This document shows, one piece after another, positions 41,901-54,552 of a DNA stretch of 64,000 nucleotides. Made by a program: the position numbers and the translations under genes. The DNA is taken from the NCBI GenBank assembly GCA_013396995.1, contig VWZP01005668.1, positions 822,806 through 886,805 of the forward strand, written 5' to 3'. The notes under the pieces are model-generated. The model made no database searches and was not told the origin of the DNA. It saw only the letters and a program-made list of their open reading frames with translations. The stretch's first letter is position 1. Every line of letters begins with the position of its first letter. The DNA comes from Dicaeum eximium (Eukaryota; Chordata; Aves; Passeriformes; Dicaeidae).

Positions 41901-43741
41901 TAATTTTCATGCAAACTGTGTAAGATGAGTTGTAGCAATTGTTTGGGGATTTTTTTTTTTGTATGTTCTAATTCTCCGAGGTTTAAGGACATATTTTAAG
42001 TGATTGAATAAACTCAGTGAAGAATCAAGCCAGACAGGAAAAGAAATCAGTGCTTTTAAAAGTATTAGAGATCACTAAACTTACAGGTCAGTGTCGGCAT
42101 TGTAAAATGTGATCCAAATTTTGGGTCATACTTTCATAATTTATATATGAAAATTCATTTTTCCTGTGTTACACAGTATTGTAATACCCCGTAGAAATAT
42201 CCTAAAATCTTCTTATATTTTAGTTTTTACATGTGGATAAAAGAGTAAATAAAAAGCTGTATAAGGCTCTCTGCTGTTGCAGTTCAAGGAAAGTTATGCA
42301 AAATGTTGGCATTTTTCTATTCCAGTGAGGTTCTTAAAATACATTAATGTCATTTGGATACTATTGCTTAGAATTTAGTTACAGTGACTCTATGTGATAC
42401 ATTTCTTGTGATACACATTTTTTTTCGGTTGTTTTTTGCTTTTTTTTTGTGAAGATAAGCCTTGAAGTACACATACTTCAGCCACTCTCGTGGATCACCA
42501 AGAAGCTACCCTCTTGAATTTTTACTCCATTGTAGGTTAATATGCCTGAAATTTTATTCCTTTTTGTAACAATTGAGTGCAGCGTTGCTGAGCATGGCCT
42601 TATTTGTTGGTTGTAATGGATAGAACACAGAAGAAATGTAACAAATGCACTCACATATTTTGGGGACAAATTCTACTAAATGTTTGCCTCTTGCTTTGTA
42701 CAAAATAATTTTTTAGAGGCTTTTGAAGATCTGTTGGAGTTGAGACTGGCATATTTTCAATATTTGGTTATGATAGTGCAAGTGGTTCATTGCATCCCAG
42801 CACCTACGTAGCTATAAGGTCAGAATGCCAATTTCATGTGACTCCAAAGGAAACTTATGTCCAAATTGTTTACCAAGGCTCCTGTATTCTTCTGGTTCCG
42901 CTATTTACAAATTAGATAATATGCCATCAGTTTAGACAATTTTTTTTTAAAGTATTTATTTTATTTTATAAAAGAAAAATATTTATTCTTTCATCAGCTA
43001 AAGAAAGTAATGCTGAATAAATTAGAATAAACATACTTTGCTGCTTTAATTAAACTGATCAGATAGTGTGATATAGAGGTTAATTAGCTGCTAACAAATT
43101 AATTTCATTTTCCCACCTGGAAATCTGCTTTGTAATCACTTGCATTTTGCCTTATAAAAAGAAGTTGCTTATACTTTGAGGAAATTATTGTGATGAGAAA
43201 ATTAGCAGTTTCCTGGACCTTTTGGAAGAATTTATTTTTCAAAATTAAAATGGATTTAAAATATTTTTTGTTTCTCAGGGATATCTCTGTCTTCCTTGGT
43301 TTTTTGGCTTAGAGGACTGGAGGAAGAATAGAGAGGATGGTAACTCCTATCTCTTTAAATATGTAGCTGTTTTTTTAAATTTCGTAACTCCAGAAGAGCC
43401 CCCTTGTGATTTTCTTTGCTGATCGTTTGTCACACATGCAAGTACATAAAATCCTAGGTTTTACTGTGGATCAAAATATCATTCTTGAGAATAATTTTTT
43501 AGCTTGACTAACTAAAATGACAGTCTGTGATACAGGCAACTATACCAGAGAATAATATCAATGTGGTTTTGCAAATGTAAATTTTCAGTCACTAATTTTT
43601 CATTCGTGCATGAAGAATTTGGCCTTTAATGCTTTGCAACCAAAAAAATGCATAATTGTTTGGCACATTTATTTTGCTTAGTTTACCAGTTGCATTAAAA
43701 AAATAAAGTAAATTTTTAAAAGTCCCCAAAATTAAAAGCAA

Positions 43742-43827
43742 TTATTATTTAAAAAAAAATAGACTATACTTACCAGTAGGCAAATTATTATTAAAAAAAA
43801 AATAGACTATACTTACCAGTAGGCAAA
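43742..43827. repeat. 43-bp tandem duplication
   Basis: Unit 1 (43742-43784) and unit 2 (43785-43827) are identical except for one T/A difference beside the A run. Each carries TAGACTATACTTACCAGTAG. The near identity points to a recent duplication in the intron. Each copy also contains CTTACC, which on the minus strand resembles a splice donor, but there is no other sign of an antisense exon. Confidence 0.95.
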
Positions 43828-44552
43828 TATAACATTGCCCAAATTCCATTGTTATATTACCAATTATCTGCATGTCCAACAGGGATTGGTGTTTGACTGC
43901 AGGCCATTGAGCCAGAGGATGTCTTGTTGCAGAAGTTATTTGTGGAGTATGTTGTATTCTTTCAGAAGAACTTTGACTTGGGTGTGTGTTTGTCTGACTT
44001 GTATTTCTCATTTTCTTTTGGGCTCTATTACATTTAACCTCACTCATTCAACTACTTTTGACTTTTAATTCTACAGCCAAAGTGCATTTAGTACTTGAAA
44101 TGTATTCTTAACGTTTTTCATGAAGTTAAGTACCATCCTGGCAGCTTAAGTAGTCCAATGGCAGTTTCTAACAGTTATTCCTACAGTGAAAAATACCTTG
44201 AAACTGGAATTTTTTTTGACATGGAGAAGTTTTGCCTATTTTCACAGTTTGGTGATGAATTTCAGAGATCTGAAGACATAAGTACTCTTTCTAATGCCTG
44301 TTATCCTTTTTGAGATTATCAGGTAACCTTAATACTCTTCACTACTTCCCTTTTTTTTAAAGTAAATGTATAATGTAGCATAATACGGACAGTGAGGCAA
44401 AAAACCCCAAAACTCTGTCCTGGGAAAAATAGCAGAGTTTCCTCCTGAGATTTGAATGTGATATAAAAAACTTCTTACTCAGCTTTACTAATTATAATTT
44501 GCACAAGACAAATTAAATAAAGCGTGGTTAAATTCAGCACGTAATCAGATAT

Positions 44553-45241
44553 TGTCACAGTGAGCAGAAGGACACAAGGACATGTGCCACTGTGAAGGTC
44601 AGGCCTTTGGGTGGACCAAGGAGCAGATGGGTGACAGTGATGCCTCAGGTTTTAGCTTTTATATTTTTCAGAATCTGTGTTGCTTTAGTGTGTGGGTCTG
44701 GGCTTCACTTTAGGGGATGGTGAGCTCTGTGCACAGAGTAGGGAGACAAAACAATTCCTTCTCCAGCTGGGGACCAAGGACAGCTGATCCAGACCTCAGG
44801 CCCAAGAGCATAAACAATGTGGACTGAAGAGAGAAAAACAAGAAGGATGGGACTTCATGGGCTAAAGCTGTAATTGGACAATTAACTCCAGTATGCAAAT
44901 GGAGCAGAACTTACAGAAGTGTGATACCCTGTGACCTGTGTCCATTTTGTGACCATTTTGGTTCATCGTGGGTGCAGCCCTGGCTGGGCTCTTGTGCTGC
45001 CCAAGGTGGATCCATGGAATAAATCCTTTTAATAAATCCCTACTTTATTCTTTAGCTCAGTCTAGTCTCTGTTCTAGGTCAGCCTTCTCAATGCACCAAC
45101 GGCTCCACCTTTGCTCACAGAGCCCCTGTGCTCAGAGTGAGCTGAGACCTGCCCTGGCCACAGCACAGGTGGGCTGGCAGAGCCCAGCTTGGGCTATGTG
45201 GGATGTGAGATTCCTAGAGAAAAATCTATAGTGGAATCTCA
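44553..45241 (+). mobile_element. Solo LTR of an endogenous retrovirus with 5-bp target-site duplication
   Basis: A 689-bp GC-richer block stands in AT-rich intron. It starts TGTCACAGTGAGC and ends GGAATCTCA, fitting the TG...CA rule. It is bracketed by the direct repeat GATAT at 44548-44552 and 45242-45246. Two AATAAA polyadenylation signals lie at 45018-45023 and 45031-45036, about 80 % of the way to the end, as expected for U3-R-U5 order on the + strand. The U3 text (CTTTTATATTTTTCAGAATC and the GGTGAGCTCTGTGCACAGAG box) resembles LTRs I recall from songbirds. A 5-bp duplication is typical of ERVL-type integrases. No gag, pol or env remains, so this is a recombination-derived solo LTR. Its polyadenylation signals lie in the host gene's sense direction. 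Confidence 0.88.
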
Positions 45242-48200
45242 GATATTTCCAAAGTTTTAGCATCTTCCACGTTTAGACTTCAATGAACTCCTTCAAGATC
45301 TCAGTTTTTAACTCAGATGCCTAAAATCTGACCACCGTCAGCGCTGCCATCTGTGGATCTAATCTCAGATCAAGATTCCTCAGAATCGATGTTAAGGGCT
45401 TGAAAACCTTGTCTTTCCTGTAGTGTATTTTTATCTGGATTCTGTATGGGTGCATTACACTTACCTAACATCTTTTTAAATTAGGCTTGTATGTTTTAGT
45501 CCTGCTGTTGAGCATGCAGATGATTGATAAATTACTCATTTTACTTTTCACTCTGATGCCTCTGTGAATGGTCAAGTGACCCCCTCATGAAAACTCGGTA
45601 AATTTTAAAGGTTTTCGTATTGATAATTTCAGTGAAGGAATTACCTATAAATGAATGCTGAAAAAATTTGATCTTTCTCACCATTTAAAAGAAAGAATAT
45701 TCTATGACAAAAAATGAGCAGCACCTTTAATGCTCCTTTATGTTATTTCCTATGATCTTCACCTTCATCTTTTCATTTCAATTATTAGTCTCAGTGGAAT
45801 CTTGAGAAAAGCCCTTTACAAAAATCTGATGAAGAAGGCTTATCATAAATTATAGTGCAGACCTGGAAGGTTTTAATTAGCGTATGAAATTTAATATTCT
45901 GACAAAGCAGTTATTTAATCAAATTATGTTTGGGGGAAAAATGTCTAACCCAAGAGACTCATTTGTCCATATTTTGGGTAATATATTGACATGTTTCTTG
46001 ATCAAATATTATTTCACTGTTTTATTTTTTATTTTAATAATTTGATTTTTCAAATGTCTTGGTTCTATGTCCAGTTTTCATGTTTTAAATTCAAGTTCTA
46101 ACCAATTTCTTACAGCCCATGTTTAGGCACTGTAATTGCCTGCATACACTGTAATTATAATTGCAGCTGGTTTACTATATTACCTGAAATTTTGTTCACT
46201 TTAAAGACAAGTAATAAATTAGTATTTGTACACATAGATACTGAAGGGAAAAAAAGAAGTTATTAGCTGCTAAGCCCCTTATGTGTCATTTCACTTATGT
46301 AAAATCACAGAGCTGCAACAAAAGAGATAGTAGTAGTAGTTGACATTCTTTCTTTTTTTTTTTTAACTTGATTGCAGGCATTTATTCTCTAACATTATCC
46401 TCTTTAAAAACAGATGTAATTTTTTTGTGTGGTAGGTCCTATGTAGCTTTCTTTTCTGAGGAGGCTAATTGTGCCTTAAACTGCATGTCAGACTGTATAA
46501 AGGATTAAACTAAAACTGCCTGGATTATTTGTCATAGAATTTGTTAGGATGGGTTTAAACCTTAATTACCTCAAAGGTATTAGAGTGAACTTTTTATAAT
46601 ACACTTCTTTATCCAAAGGGATACAATTTTTTTTTTTAAAATGAAAATGGATGTTTTGCCAACACTTAATGAAATGCTCTTTTAGCATTTGTAAGCATTT
46701 ACACTACTTTGCTTTGGTCTGCCTAAAGAGTGCAATGGACCAGTATTATTAATATTTTTATTGCTTCATGCTTAGCAAAAGGACTCCCAGTCTTTCACTA
46801 ATGTCTTTTCCAAGTGTGTGGGATTAATATGATTTTAAAATGTTCTCCAAATTTCTATCTGTAATTCTAAGAATTTATTTTTAAACTGAAGAGCCAAGAT
46901 CAGACTTATATTTGCTGTACGGTTTGGTTTCTCCCTGACTTGGATTTCTTTCTTTACCTCTTACCTGCAAACTAAAAGGATCCTCACTACTTGCAGGTTA
47001 TCTGCAGTACAGAGCATCTTTTTTACACTGACTCACTTCAGGTGCTTTAGCACTTCTTGGGTAAAATACTTAGAATTCATGGGAAGTGTCCTGTTTTAAA
47101 ACAAAATCCAAATAAACATATTTGGCTGTAATTTCAGATTTTAAAACATGCGTTTATAATTATGCAGTAATATATATTTGCAATATAATCTGCCATAATA
47201 ATTTTAAATTTGCTTCCAGGGGTTTGCTGAAGAAAATCTTTGAGTTGTAGAGACCTTTAATGCTCTTTTGTTTTCTTTTCTTAGGGAAGTAATTATTTTC
47301 TAGTGTCTCTGCAAAGGCTAAAAGTATATTTTTTTTACTTTAACATTTTACCTACAATTGTTGTGGAAATGCATCTTTTAGGGAAAAAAAGATAATTGTG
47401 ATATCTGTCAAAATTAATGCATTGTATTCATTTTCTACAATATGAAAAGCTGCAGAAAACCTTTTTCTTCTCCTCACCCTTTCTTTCTTTCTTGATTGTT
47501 TTTTTAAAGAATCCATTTATTGTCTTGTAGTTCATTATAGAGTCTCATAAAATTCTAGAATTCATTTCAGTCCAATCTCCCCTGTAGGCCTAACACCATT
47601 TTAGGCTACATCACAGGATCTGGGTCCTGTAGGGTCTCTAGGAAGCCCATGGATAGATCTGGGGTTTTATATAATTTTAACCACAGCTTCAGTGAAAGCA
47701 GCATTTCTGAATAGACTGCATGGGATGTTTGTTGAAAAAGACTTCCGAAAAGAATCTTTAGACTAGTTGGTGGAGCACCTACTGCATGAAAAGCTCTTGG
47801 AATTCTAGCCTGAGATTTAGAGAGGTGTTCCTGTGGACACCACTACATGGCAGCAAGGACCAGGAGCTTTCATTCTGGCACTTTGTAAAAGTGGATGTAG
47901 ATTTCCTACCAGCAAAATGACATAAATGCACTATTACAATTTTTGCTGTATATAATTATCTGTAGTGTCCATGTGTCTTGTTGCTATGTAATCCCTTGTT
48001 CTTGAAAGAACTTGGTTGAAAAAAGTGTTGTTTCCTGAGGTGAAAAGCAAACTACAGCCTCATTCATGAATCCTGAGCTGAGTTCAGGCATTTACGTGTT
48101 AAATCACTAGACCGTGTCTGTAACCTTGCTCTGTAGAGATGCAAAATATGAGTGTAAGTAAGTGTTGGTCTGAGCTCAAATTTCATCTGCAGATTTTCTG

Positions 48201-51200
48201 AAAGCCAAAGTTTTCCCATGCTTTTCTTCTCTTGACACAGAGATTACAGAGACCATCAACTTCAGATTTTGTGTGATGAAATTTAAGAATTTATTAATAG
48301 TACCCAATATGTAATGTTTCCCATTTGAATGGTTTTCTACCCCAAGCTGGAAAACAGAGAACTATTGAAATGAAAAGCAATTTAAAGACAGTGGAACAAT
48401 CTGACTTCAGCGGATAATACTATCAGTAAAAGCAGGGAAGAAAAATTAACATTAGGAAAGAAAAGAAAATAGTAAGATTCAAAAATAAAACATTTATGAC
48501 CTGGTTCTTAATGTAATTTTTATATGGCTTTCCTGAGGTCTTTCTCAGATACTAAAATGTTTTGCTTTGAAAGGGAATTAAAGATGGTGAAAACCATAAA
48601 ATCATATACTCATATTACACTACAGTTTTTGCTTTCTGCATATGGTCTCCCAAAGTAATTCTTTTGTAAGTTCACCTTCAAGACTGCCTTACCAAATCCC
48701 TTCATTGTGAACAGATGTAATAGCGAACCTTTGCCCCCTCTGTTGCACAGAATTACTGGATAAAGAACAAAAATAAATATCTAGGATATTTGCACTGTAC
48801 CTTCAGTTTTCTGACCTAGTTTGCAGTATTACTTGGTGGCAAAAGTGTGCAGCAGTGGGAAGATTCAAATTCTTTGTGTCAAGACGTTAATAAATAACTA
48901 AACCACTCGCTTGAGAACCAGCAACAGAGCAATTTGTTCTTGCCAACTAGAAGTGGTTGAATTATGAAAAATTGTCCTCTAAAGATCTGAGTGATCCATG
49001 AATCTAATTTGTGAACCATACAGCATTCAGTGTGTTGTAGCACTGGGTATCACATATTTTCTATATTAAGGGTAGTGAGATATGTCCAATGTCAGTGTCA
49101 GTTTATCCATTATATAGGTAATATCTCCAGGCAGGGTAATGGACTACAAGATATGAATAACCTAACAAAAAATATCTAAGTCATTTGGGCAGGGAGTGTT
49201 TATTTTCATTAACTTGTAAATATATCATGTTCCTGAAATATTATTCTAAAAGGTGATTTAAAAAATACTGTTCAGTCCAGTAGAGATAGATAGTAAAGCT
49301 ATGGCAGCCTTGAAAAATTTAAGCAAATAAATAAAAATATAAAAAAAACCAAGATAAATATAATTGTGAAAATAAAGAGAATAAAGAGTAATTTTGTTTA
49401 AGTATATAAACAGAGTTGTGTGTGTTGATGACAGTGTTAAAAATCCTATAAAATAATGATTTGATAGCAGGATAAACAAGAGCAATGGAGAGGGGCTCAG
49501 GAAATAAACTCATATCTAGATGAGAGTCAATACAAGAGAGGGCTTAATAGCAATTGCATTTTATGAAAATGTTCCCTTTAAAAACAAAAGCAGTAAACAA
49601 AAACAAGATAGCCAGATTATTATGTCTGTATTGCTTTTCATGCTCTCATTTTTCCTGAACAAAACTTTTTAGGGACGAGATTGCAGGGGAACTGCTTCAA
49701 TACAACCTGACATAAAGAGTTGTGGTGAACAAAATGTACAACTTTTTTTTTTTTTTTTTTTTTTTTTAACTAAACAGACCGCCTTGTGATGAAAACACCC
49801 GTGTTAACTTTTCTGGCTAGTACCACTCAGAGCTGCATTCTTTGAAATTTCAAATGTTGCCTGCTAAAGAATCAGAGGGGATTTTGAATGAATCACATTA
49901 TTTACAGAACAGTTATTTCATACATAGTTATTTACAAAGTGAGGAGGAACCAAAGAAAATAGAACATTTGTCTCTTCTGACTTACTCAAAGGCTTCCAGA
50001 ATCATTGCATGGTCTTTTCTTTACAGCAATCAAGTGAATAAGCAATTAGCTTCAGCCTTTAATGATGAAAAGTATTTCCTCCTGTGTCTGTAATGTCCTG
50101 AGGTCTGGCTTTGTTCCCCAGATACAAATATACAACCAGCTGACCTATGGATGCGAGAGTGTCTTCGTGGAAAAGTGGAAAAGTTGATTTTGAGGGAAAA
50201 GTATGAATTCATGTTAATAGCATTTACCTCAAAAGGGCATTTAGCTCGTCTGTAATGTATTTCATGTTTGACTCTCTAAAAGGTCACAAAGGAGGATAAA
50301 TGATGTCATTATTTTTGGAGTGAGTAGAATGATCGTTTGTAAAGATGAACTGCATTACCTTGTAATACGTCATACTTTTTTAGTGAGAGTACAAATTGAC
50401 GTTGGCTTATCGACTTGAAAAATGATTACTGAAAGCATTCTTTTCTCTTGGTATTTGTAAAAGAAAATACTTTGTTGTATTAAACTTTTTATTAGATACA
50501 TAAAAGGTATTACCATAAACAGAACTGAAAATTTAAATAGGGATAATTTTTGGAGGTCAACAGCAATCACCTGTTTTAAGCACACTGCTGGATATGAAAA
50601 AATGTAACTTCTCCTTTTCTTTAGTTATTCAAAATCAGTAAAGGTAATTAAAAAGACTATGTTCACACACGTCTCTATTTCATACAGAAATGCACATAAA
50701 ATTGATTTTATTCAAAAATCTTTGGGCACATTGCAGCAATTCATTTGGTGGAAAGCTACTCCAGTGAACCTAAATCTTCAAGGCTTTTAAATGGTTCATT
50801 AATATTTAAGCAGGGGGAAAAAAGGGAAAAAAAAACCAAAACACCAAAACCAAAAACCTGTATTCCATAAGATATACTCCAATTTTCAACAAGCTATAGA
50901 AGTTAACACTGGATGGAATTTCTGACTGATTTTGGAATGGGAATGAGCAATCTTCTCCGTCTATGCTTTGCTTGCATTACATGGTACAGTGTTTCCACAG
51001 AGCTGCCAGGATCTGCTGTACCCTCCACCAGCCAGACTCTCCTGTGATGCATTTTCACAGATTTTATTTTCGCAGTGGGAGGTGAATAAAACAGTGAACA
51101 TGTGTACAGCAAATACTTACCCCACTTAGCAAAGCCTCACTGCATCTACTGCCTGCTGGATGTCATGGTGCATAAATCCCCTAATTGCACAGTGAAAGTC

Positions 51201-51517
51201 ACAGGTCTGTGACAGAGACAGCTTATGGAAGCCTTTTATGAGCTCTGGAGTTTGTTCAATGTTATCTGTACTTTTCTAGATGTGTTTTAAGTGACTTATG
51301 CAGCCTCCCACAGAAGAAGCATTAAATGAATGAAGTTAAGCACGAGCACGGGAAATTGTGCATGCAACAGAGAGCAAGCAAAGATCAGAGTCTGTCGTGT
51401 TTCAAAGAGAATACATAAAGAACTGGTGGTTTGGTGTCTTGCAATTGTAGAGATTATTGCTACATAGATTTATGCTCTACTTTCCAACTAACAGAATTGC
51501 TTTTCTTTCTCTTACAG

Positions 51518-51562
51518 AATAATGATATCATCTATTATAATGCAAAAGACGATCAGAATGAT
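51518..51562 (+). CDS. CACNA2D1: Internal coding exon of a calcium channel alpha-2/delta subunit (CACNA2D1-like), exon B
   Basis: This 45-bp exon has the acceptor CTTTCTCTTACAG and a consensus donor GTAAGT. It reads NNDIIYYNAKDDQND. The mammalian CACNA2D1 segment that directly follows exon A is, from memory, SNEVVYYNAKDDLDP, so the YYNAKDD core is identical and 8 of 15 residues match. It aligns to about human residues 119-133. CACNA2D2 has YYDAKAD at this place, so CACNA2D1 fits better; CACNA2D3 and CACNA2D4 are clearly different here. Exons A and B are collinear, on the same strand and both phase 0, which is strong joint evidence for the gene. The next expected exon, starting near the EKNDSE segment in mammals and running towards the VWA domain, was not found before the window ends. 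Confidence 0.87.
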
Positions 51563-54504
51563 GTAAGTAATATGTTTTGTTTAATTTCATTGCCTGTAAT
51601 CTCAGAAAATTAGGGTAATGAAAATATTAATTAAACTCTAGGACTATAATTTAAAGAAGCAGAAGCAAAAAGCAAAAAACTTAAAAGAAACTTAAAAGAA
51701 ACTGAAAAATGTCTTTAAAAGTTTCCTCAAGAGCCAGACAATATTTTATGTTTTAATTCTCAAAGTCCCTCTCCTTTCATACAGTTTGAATTACTGGTCA
51801 GGCAGAAAATGCGTTGGGACAATGAAGATCCTGACAGCAGTATAATTCACTTTTTGAAACGTAATAAAATCATAATTATAGGATTGGAGAATCAAAATGA
51901 TAAATGTAAATAATTCAGATCACTCTGAAGGAAACATTTTCTGGCCTTATTTTCCAAGATCATATGATGTTGTTCTGTATTCTTTGTAATCAATTTTTCA
52001 CATGAGGAGAAAGAAGATGTGAAATGTTATTGAATAATTATTTTCATTCACTTTGTGATCATTTATGTGTCTGTAATAATGTTTGGGAAAATTGAAAATC
52101 CAAGCACAAGATTTAGACTAAATATGTGATACTTGGATTCCTGGTTTGCTAAAACTCTTACTTTAAAAGGGTTGAAGTCTCCTATCTGCCATGAACTGTT
52201 AAAAATCTTAATGTGTTCTGGAGACAATACAAGAATCCTCACCTTCACTGGAGATAATACAACTGCTTGTCTTCATTATAGATTTAATGTATAAGACCAT
52301 AGAAAAATGTTGTAAATGTATTAATCAGAATTGCCACCATGCTTCATTTGCACTTTTTAATCAAGTATACTTTAGAGATTGATGGCATCACTATTGTAAT
52401 TGATGCTTCTGCTGTAAGGCAATTAAAGAAGGTACATAGATCATGTCAAACAGAACTATTTTCCATGATTATATAGAGTTATGAGTACTTTGTTTCTGAT
52501 ACCACAAACTACTGTCCTGAGTTTTAGAGTTTGCATGATTTAAGTAAAATTCATTAGAAGTAACCTAAATTTGAAATATATTATTCTGTTCTCATTAAAT
52601 TCACTGGATGGCAGGTGCTAATCTTCTCTGGAAACAGCATTACAAAGCTTAAATATTGGATTTTTAATCTAAATATACCAGATAGTAATGGTAGATTGTG
52701 GTGTGAAGTAAAAACTGTAATGTGTTTGTTATGATAAAATAGTACTGGGGAAGGTCTTGAGATTACTACTTCTACAAGCAAAATACAAATCTGTTAGGCA
52801 AGGCAGGAAAGGAAATACTATTTCAGAGTTTAGTCGTTGTTTTGTTCTGTTTTTTTTTTTTTTTTATTTTATTTTTTATTTTCTTTAGGACATTTATTTT
52901 CCTTCAAGAAAAAAGTACACACACACACTAAAACAAACAAAGTTTGTTAGCCCAGATATCCTGCTTTATTTCTGTTTCAGTTTTATTTCTTTTTATGTCT
53001 TTTTGATCATCCATTAGAGTGAAGTTTAAAGTAATGTTTATTGTTGAGAAGTCATGAGGATACAACAGTCAGTGATCTGATAGTAATTTTTTTGAGAAGA
53101 CCTTCATCTAGATCTCAACAATGTATGTAAACACCACAGATTCTTCCCTCTTCCTGCCTGAAAAAAAATGCTTGAAACAGCTTTTTTTTTTTTTTTTTTT
53201 TTTTAATATTTAGAAATTTTAATAGAATCATCTGCAAAGCACTGGTTAGTAAAACTGTGTTTGCAATGCATTCCTTTCTGTCTCTAACAAGTCCACACTT
53301 TTTTTTTTTTCCTCTTCCATGCTGTGAGCCTTCATTTATTCACAGGAAATGATATTATATTTATCTTTGAGTACAGTCAAGAATAATTAGCAGAAATTTA
53401 TTAAAATTAGACATCTAAACTAATCTAAAACTGTGAGTATCTCTAGAAAGCTGTTCAGTTTGTTTTGAGACAGATGCCTAAGGTTATCTGGATCAATTCT
53501 AGGTGTGTGTTTCTCTGTGTTGACCCGGTCCCTCTAAAAGATCCTTTTAGATCTTAACTCTTGGGTGCTGAGGAATTAGAAGAAATCAATCCCACAGCCC
53601 TTGCCTGCCAGTTTTTATTTGTCTCCAGTTATCCTTTGAATATTGCAGCCTTTTCAGAAGAGCAATCCCTTAAATTATGTGTATGTTTCTGGTGTATATT
53701 TATATGCTGCAATACAGTTTCCTTTCCTTCCTCCAGTTTCCATACCACATTCAGGAGATCCTTCTCTCATTTTTCATCTGCTGTCTTGATTGGCCTTTAA
53801 TGACTGGGCTTGCTTGTACTTAAAAAAAAAGCAAAGAAGCACATGAAGGCCAATCATTCTCTGGCCTTTGGATTTCTCAGTCGCTCAGATAAAACAATCA
53901 ATTTGTATCCCTGTAGTCCATCAATCAGTAATAGACCTTTTGTACTCTTTATCCTACAACAGCAATTATATTCTGCTTGCTTATTTCCCCCTCCCCCCCA
54001 GTGCTCCATGTAATGTGTGAGCACTTGATGATAATTAATGAGTTTTATCCTCACAACAAGGTAAGAGGTATTTTATTTCCATTTTTTATATCTCATAGGA
54101 AGATAATGGCCAAACTTGTAATTTAGTGTATGTCTCTCAGGTTTTCATTCACTGTCCTTTTCCCAAGAACCCTTTCAGCTTGATATATTGCAGCCTGTTT
54201 GTGCACTTTAATTTGCAGGTGTCAACAGCTTGTTGTATTTGGACAAATGCTGTAGTGCTTTTATTGGACAACTGAGTAGTCCCACATTAAGCTGCTCTTT
54301 CCCATTAGTTTTCATATTGCTTTGCCTGTTTTCTCATCTTGTCCTTTGTACTCCCACCTTATTGATAGTAATTTTGCTTCACTGCTCAGTTCTTTCCTCT
54401 TCTTTATGTTGGTCTGCATTTTATTTCCAGTGATTCCACATCTAGCTTATAGATTCTTCATAAATCTATTCTTTTTTCTGTTTCCTTATATTCAAGGAAA
54501 TAGA

Positions 54505-54552
54505 AATCCACAACTCGACTATACACTTGAATCCACAACTCGACTATACACT
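54505..54552. repeat. 25-bp-period tandem duplication
   Basis: AATCCACAACTCGACTATACACT occurs at 54505-54527 and again, without mismatch, at 54530-54552, separated by two bases. Each copy keeps the CpG of the ACTCGACT core, consistent with a recent local duplication. Confidence 0.92.

Larger units (their letters stand above)
27741..51517 (+). other. CACNA2D1: Intron between exons A and B, 23.8 kb
   Basis: The intron begins GTAAGC and ends CTTACAG and joins two phase-0 exons. Its content is AT-rich single-copy sequence interrupted by an antisense LTR, two CR1 copies, a hexanucleotide array, small tandem duplications and a sense solo LTR, all listed separately. Long T runs occur, for example 25 T at 49743-49767. 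No further coding exon is supported between the two exons. That fits mammalian CACNA2D1, where the two protein segments are directly adjacent. Confidence 0.85.

Noticed and set aside
47530..47640. Possible old repeat with ATAGAGTCTCATAAAATTCTAG start
   Set aside because: Resembles a CR1 terminus weakly, but the body lacks CR1 landmarks.
49743..49767. 25-T run as a poly(A) tail of an antisense retrocopy
   Set aside because: No gene-like sequence is seen next to it, and bird genomes have few L1-driven retrocopies; simple slippage is the easier explanation.
51786..51850. Possible exon starting after CATACAG, with FELLVRQKMRWDNED reading
   Set aside because: Open and acidic, but not similar to the expected next exon (EKNDSE region), and no consensus donor follows.
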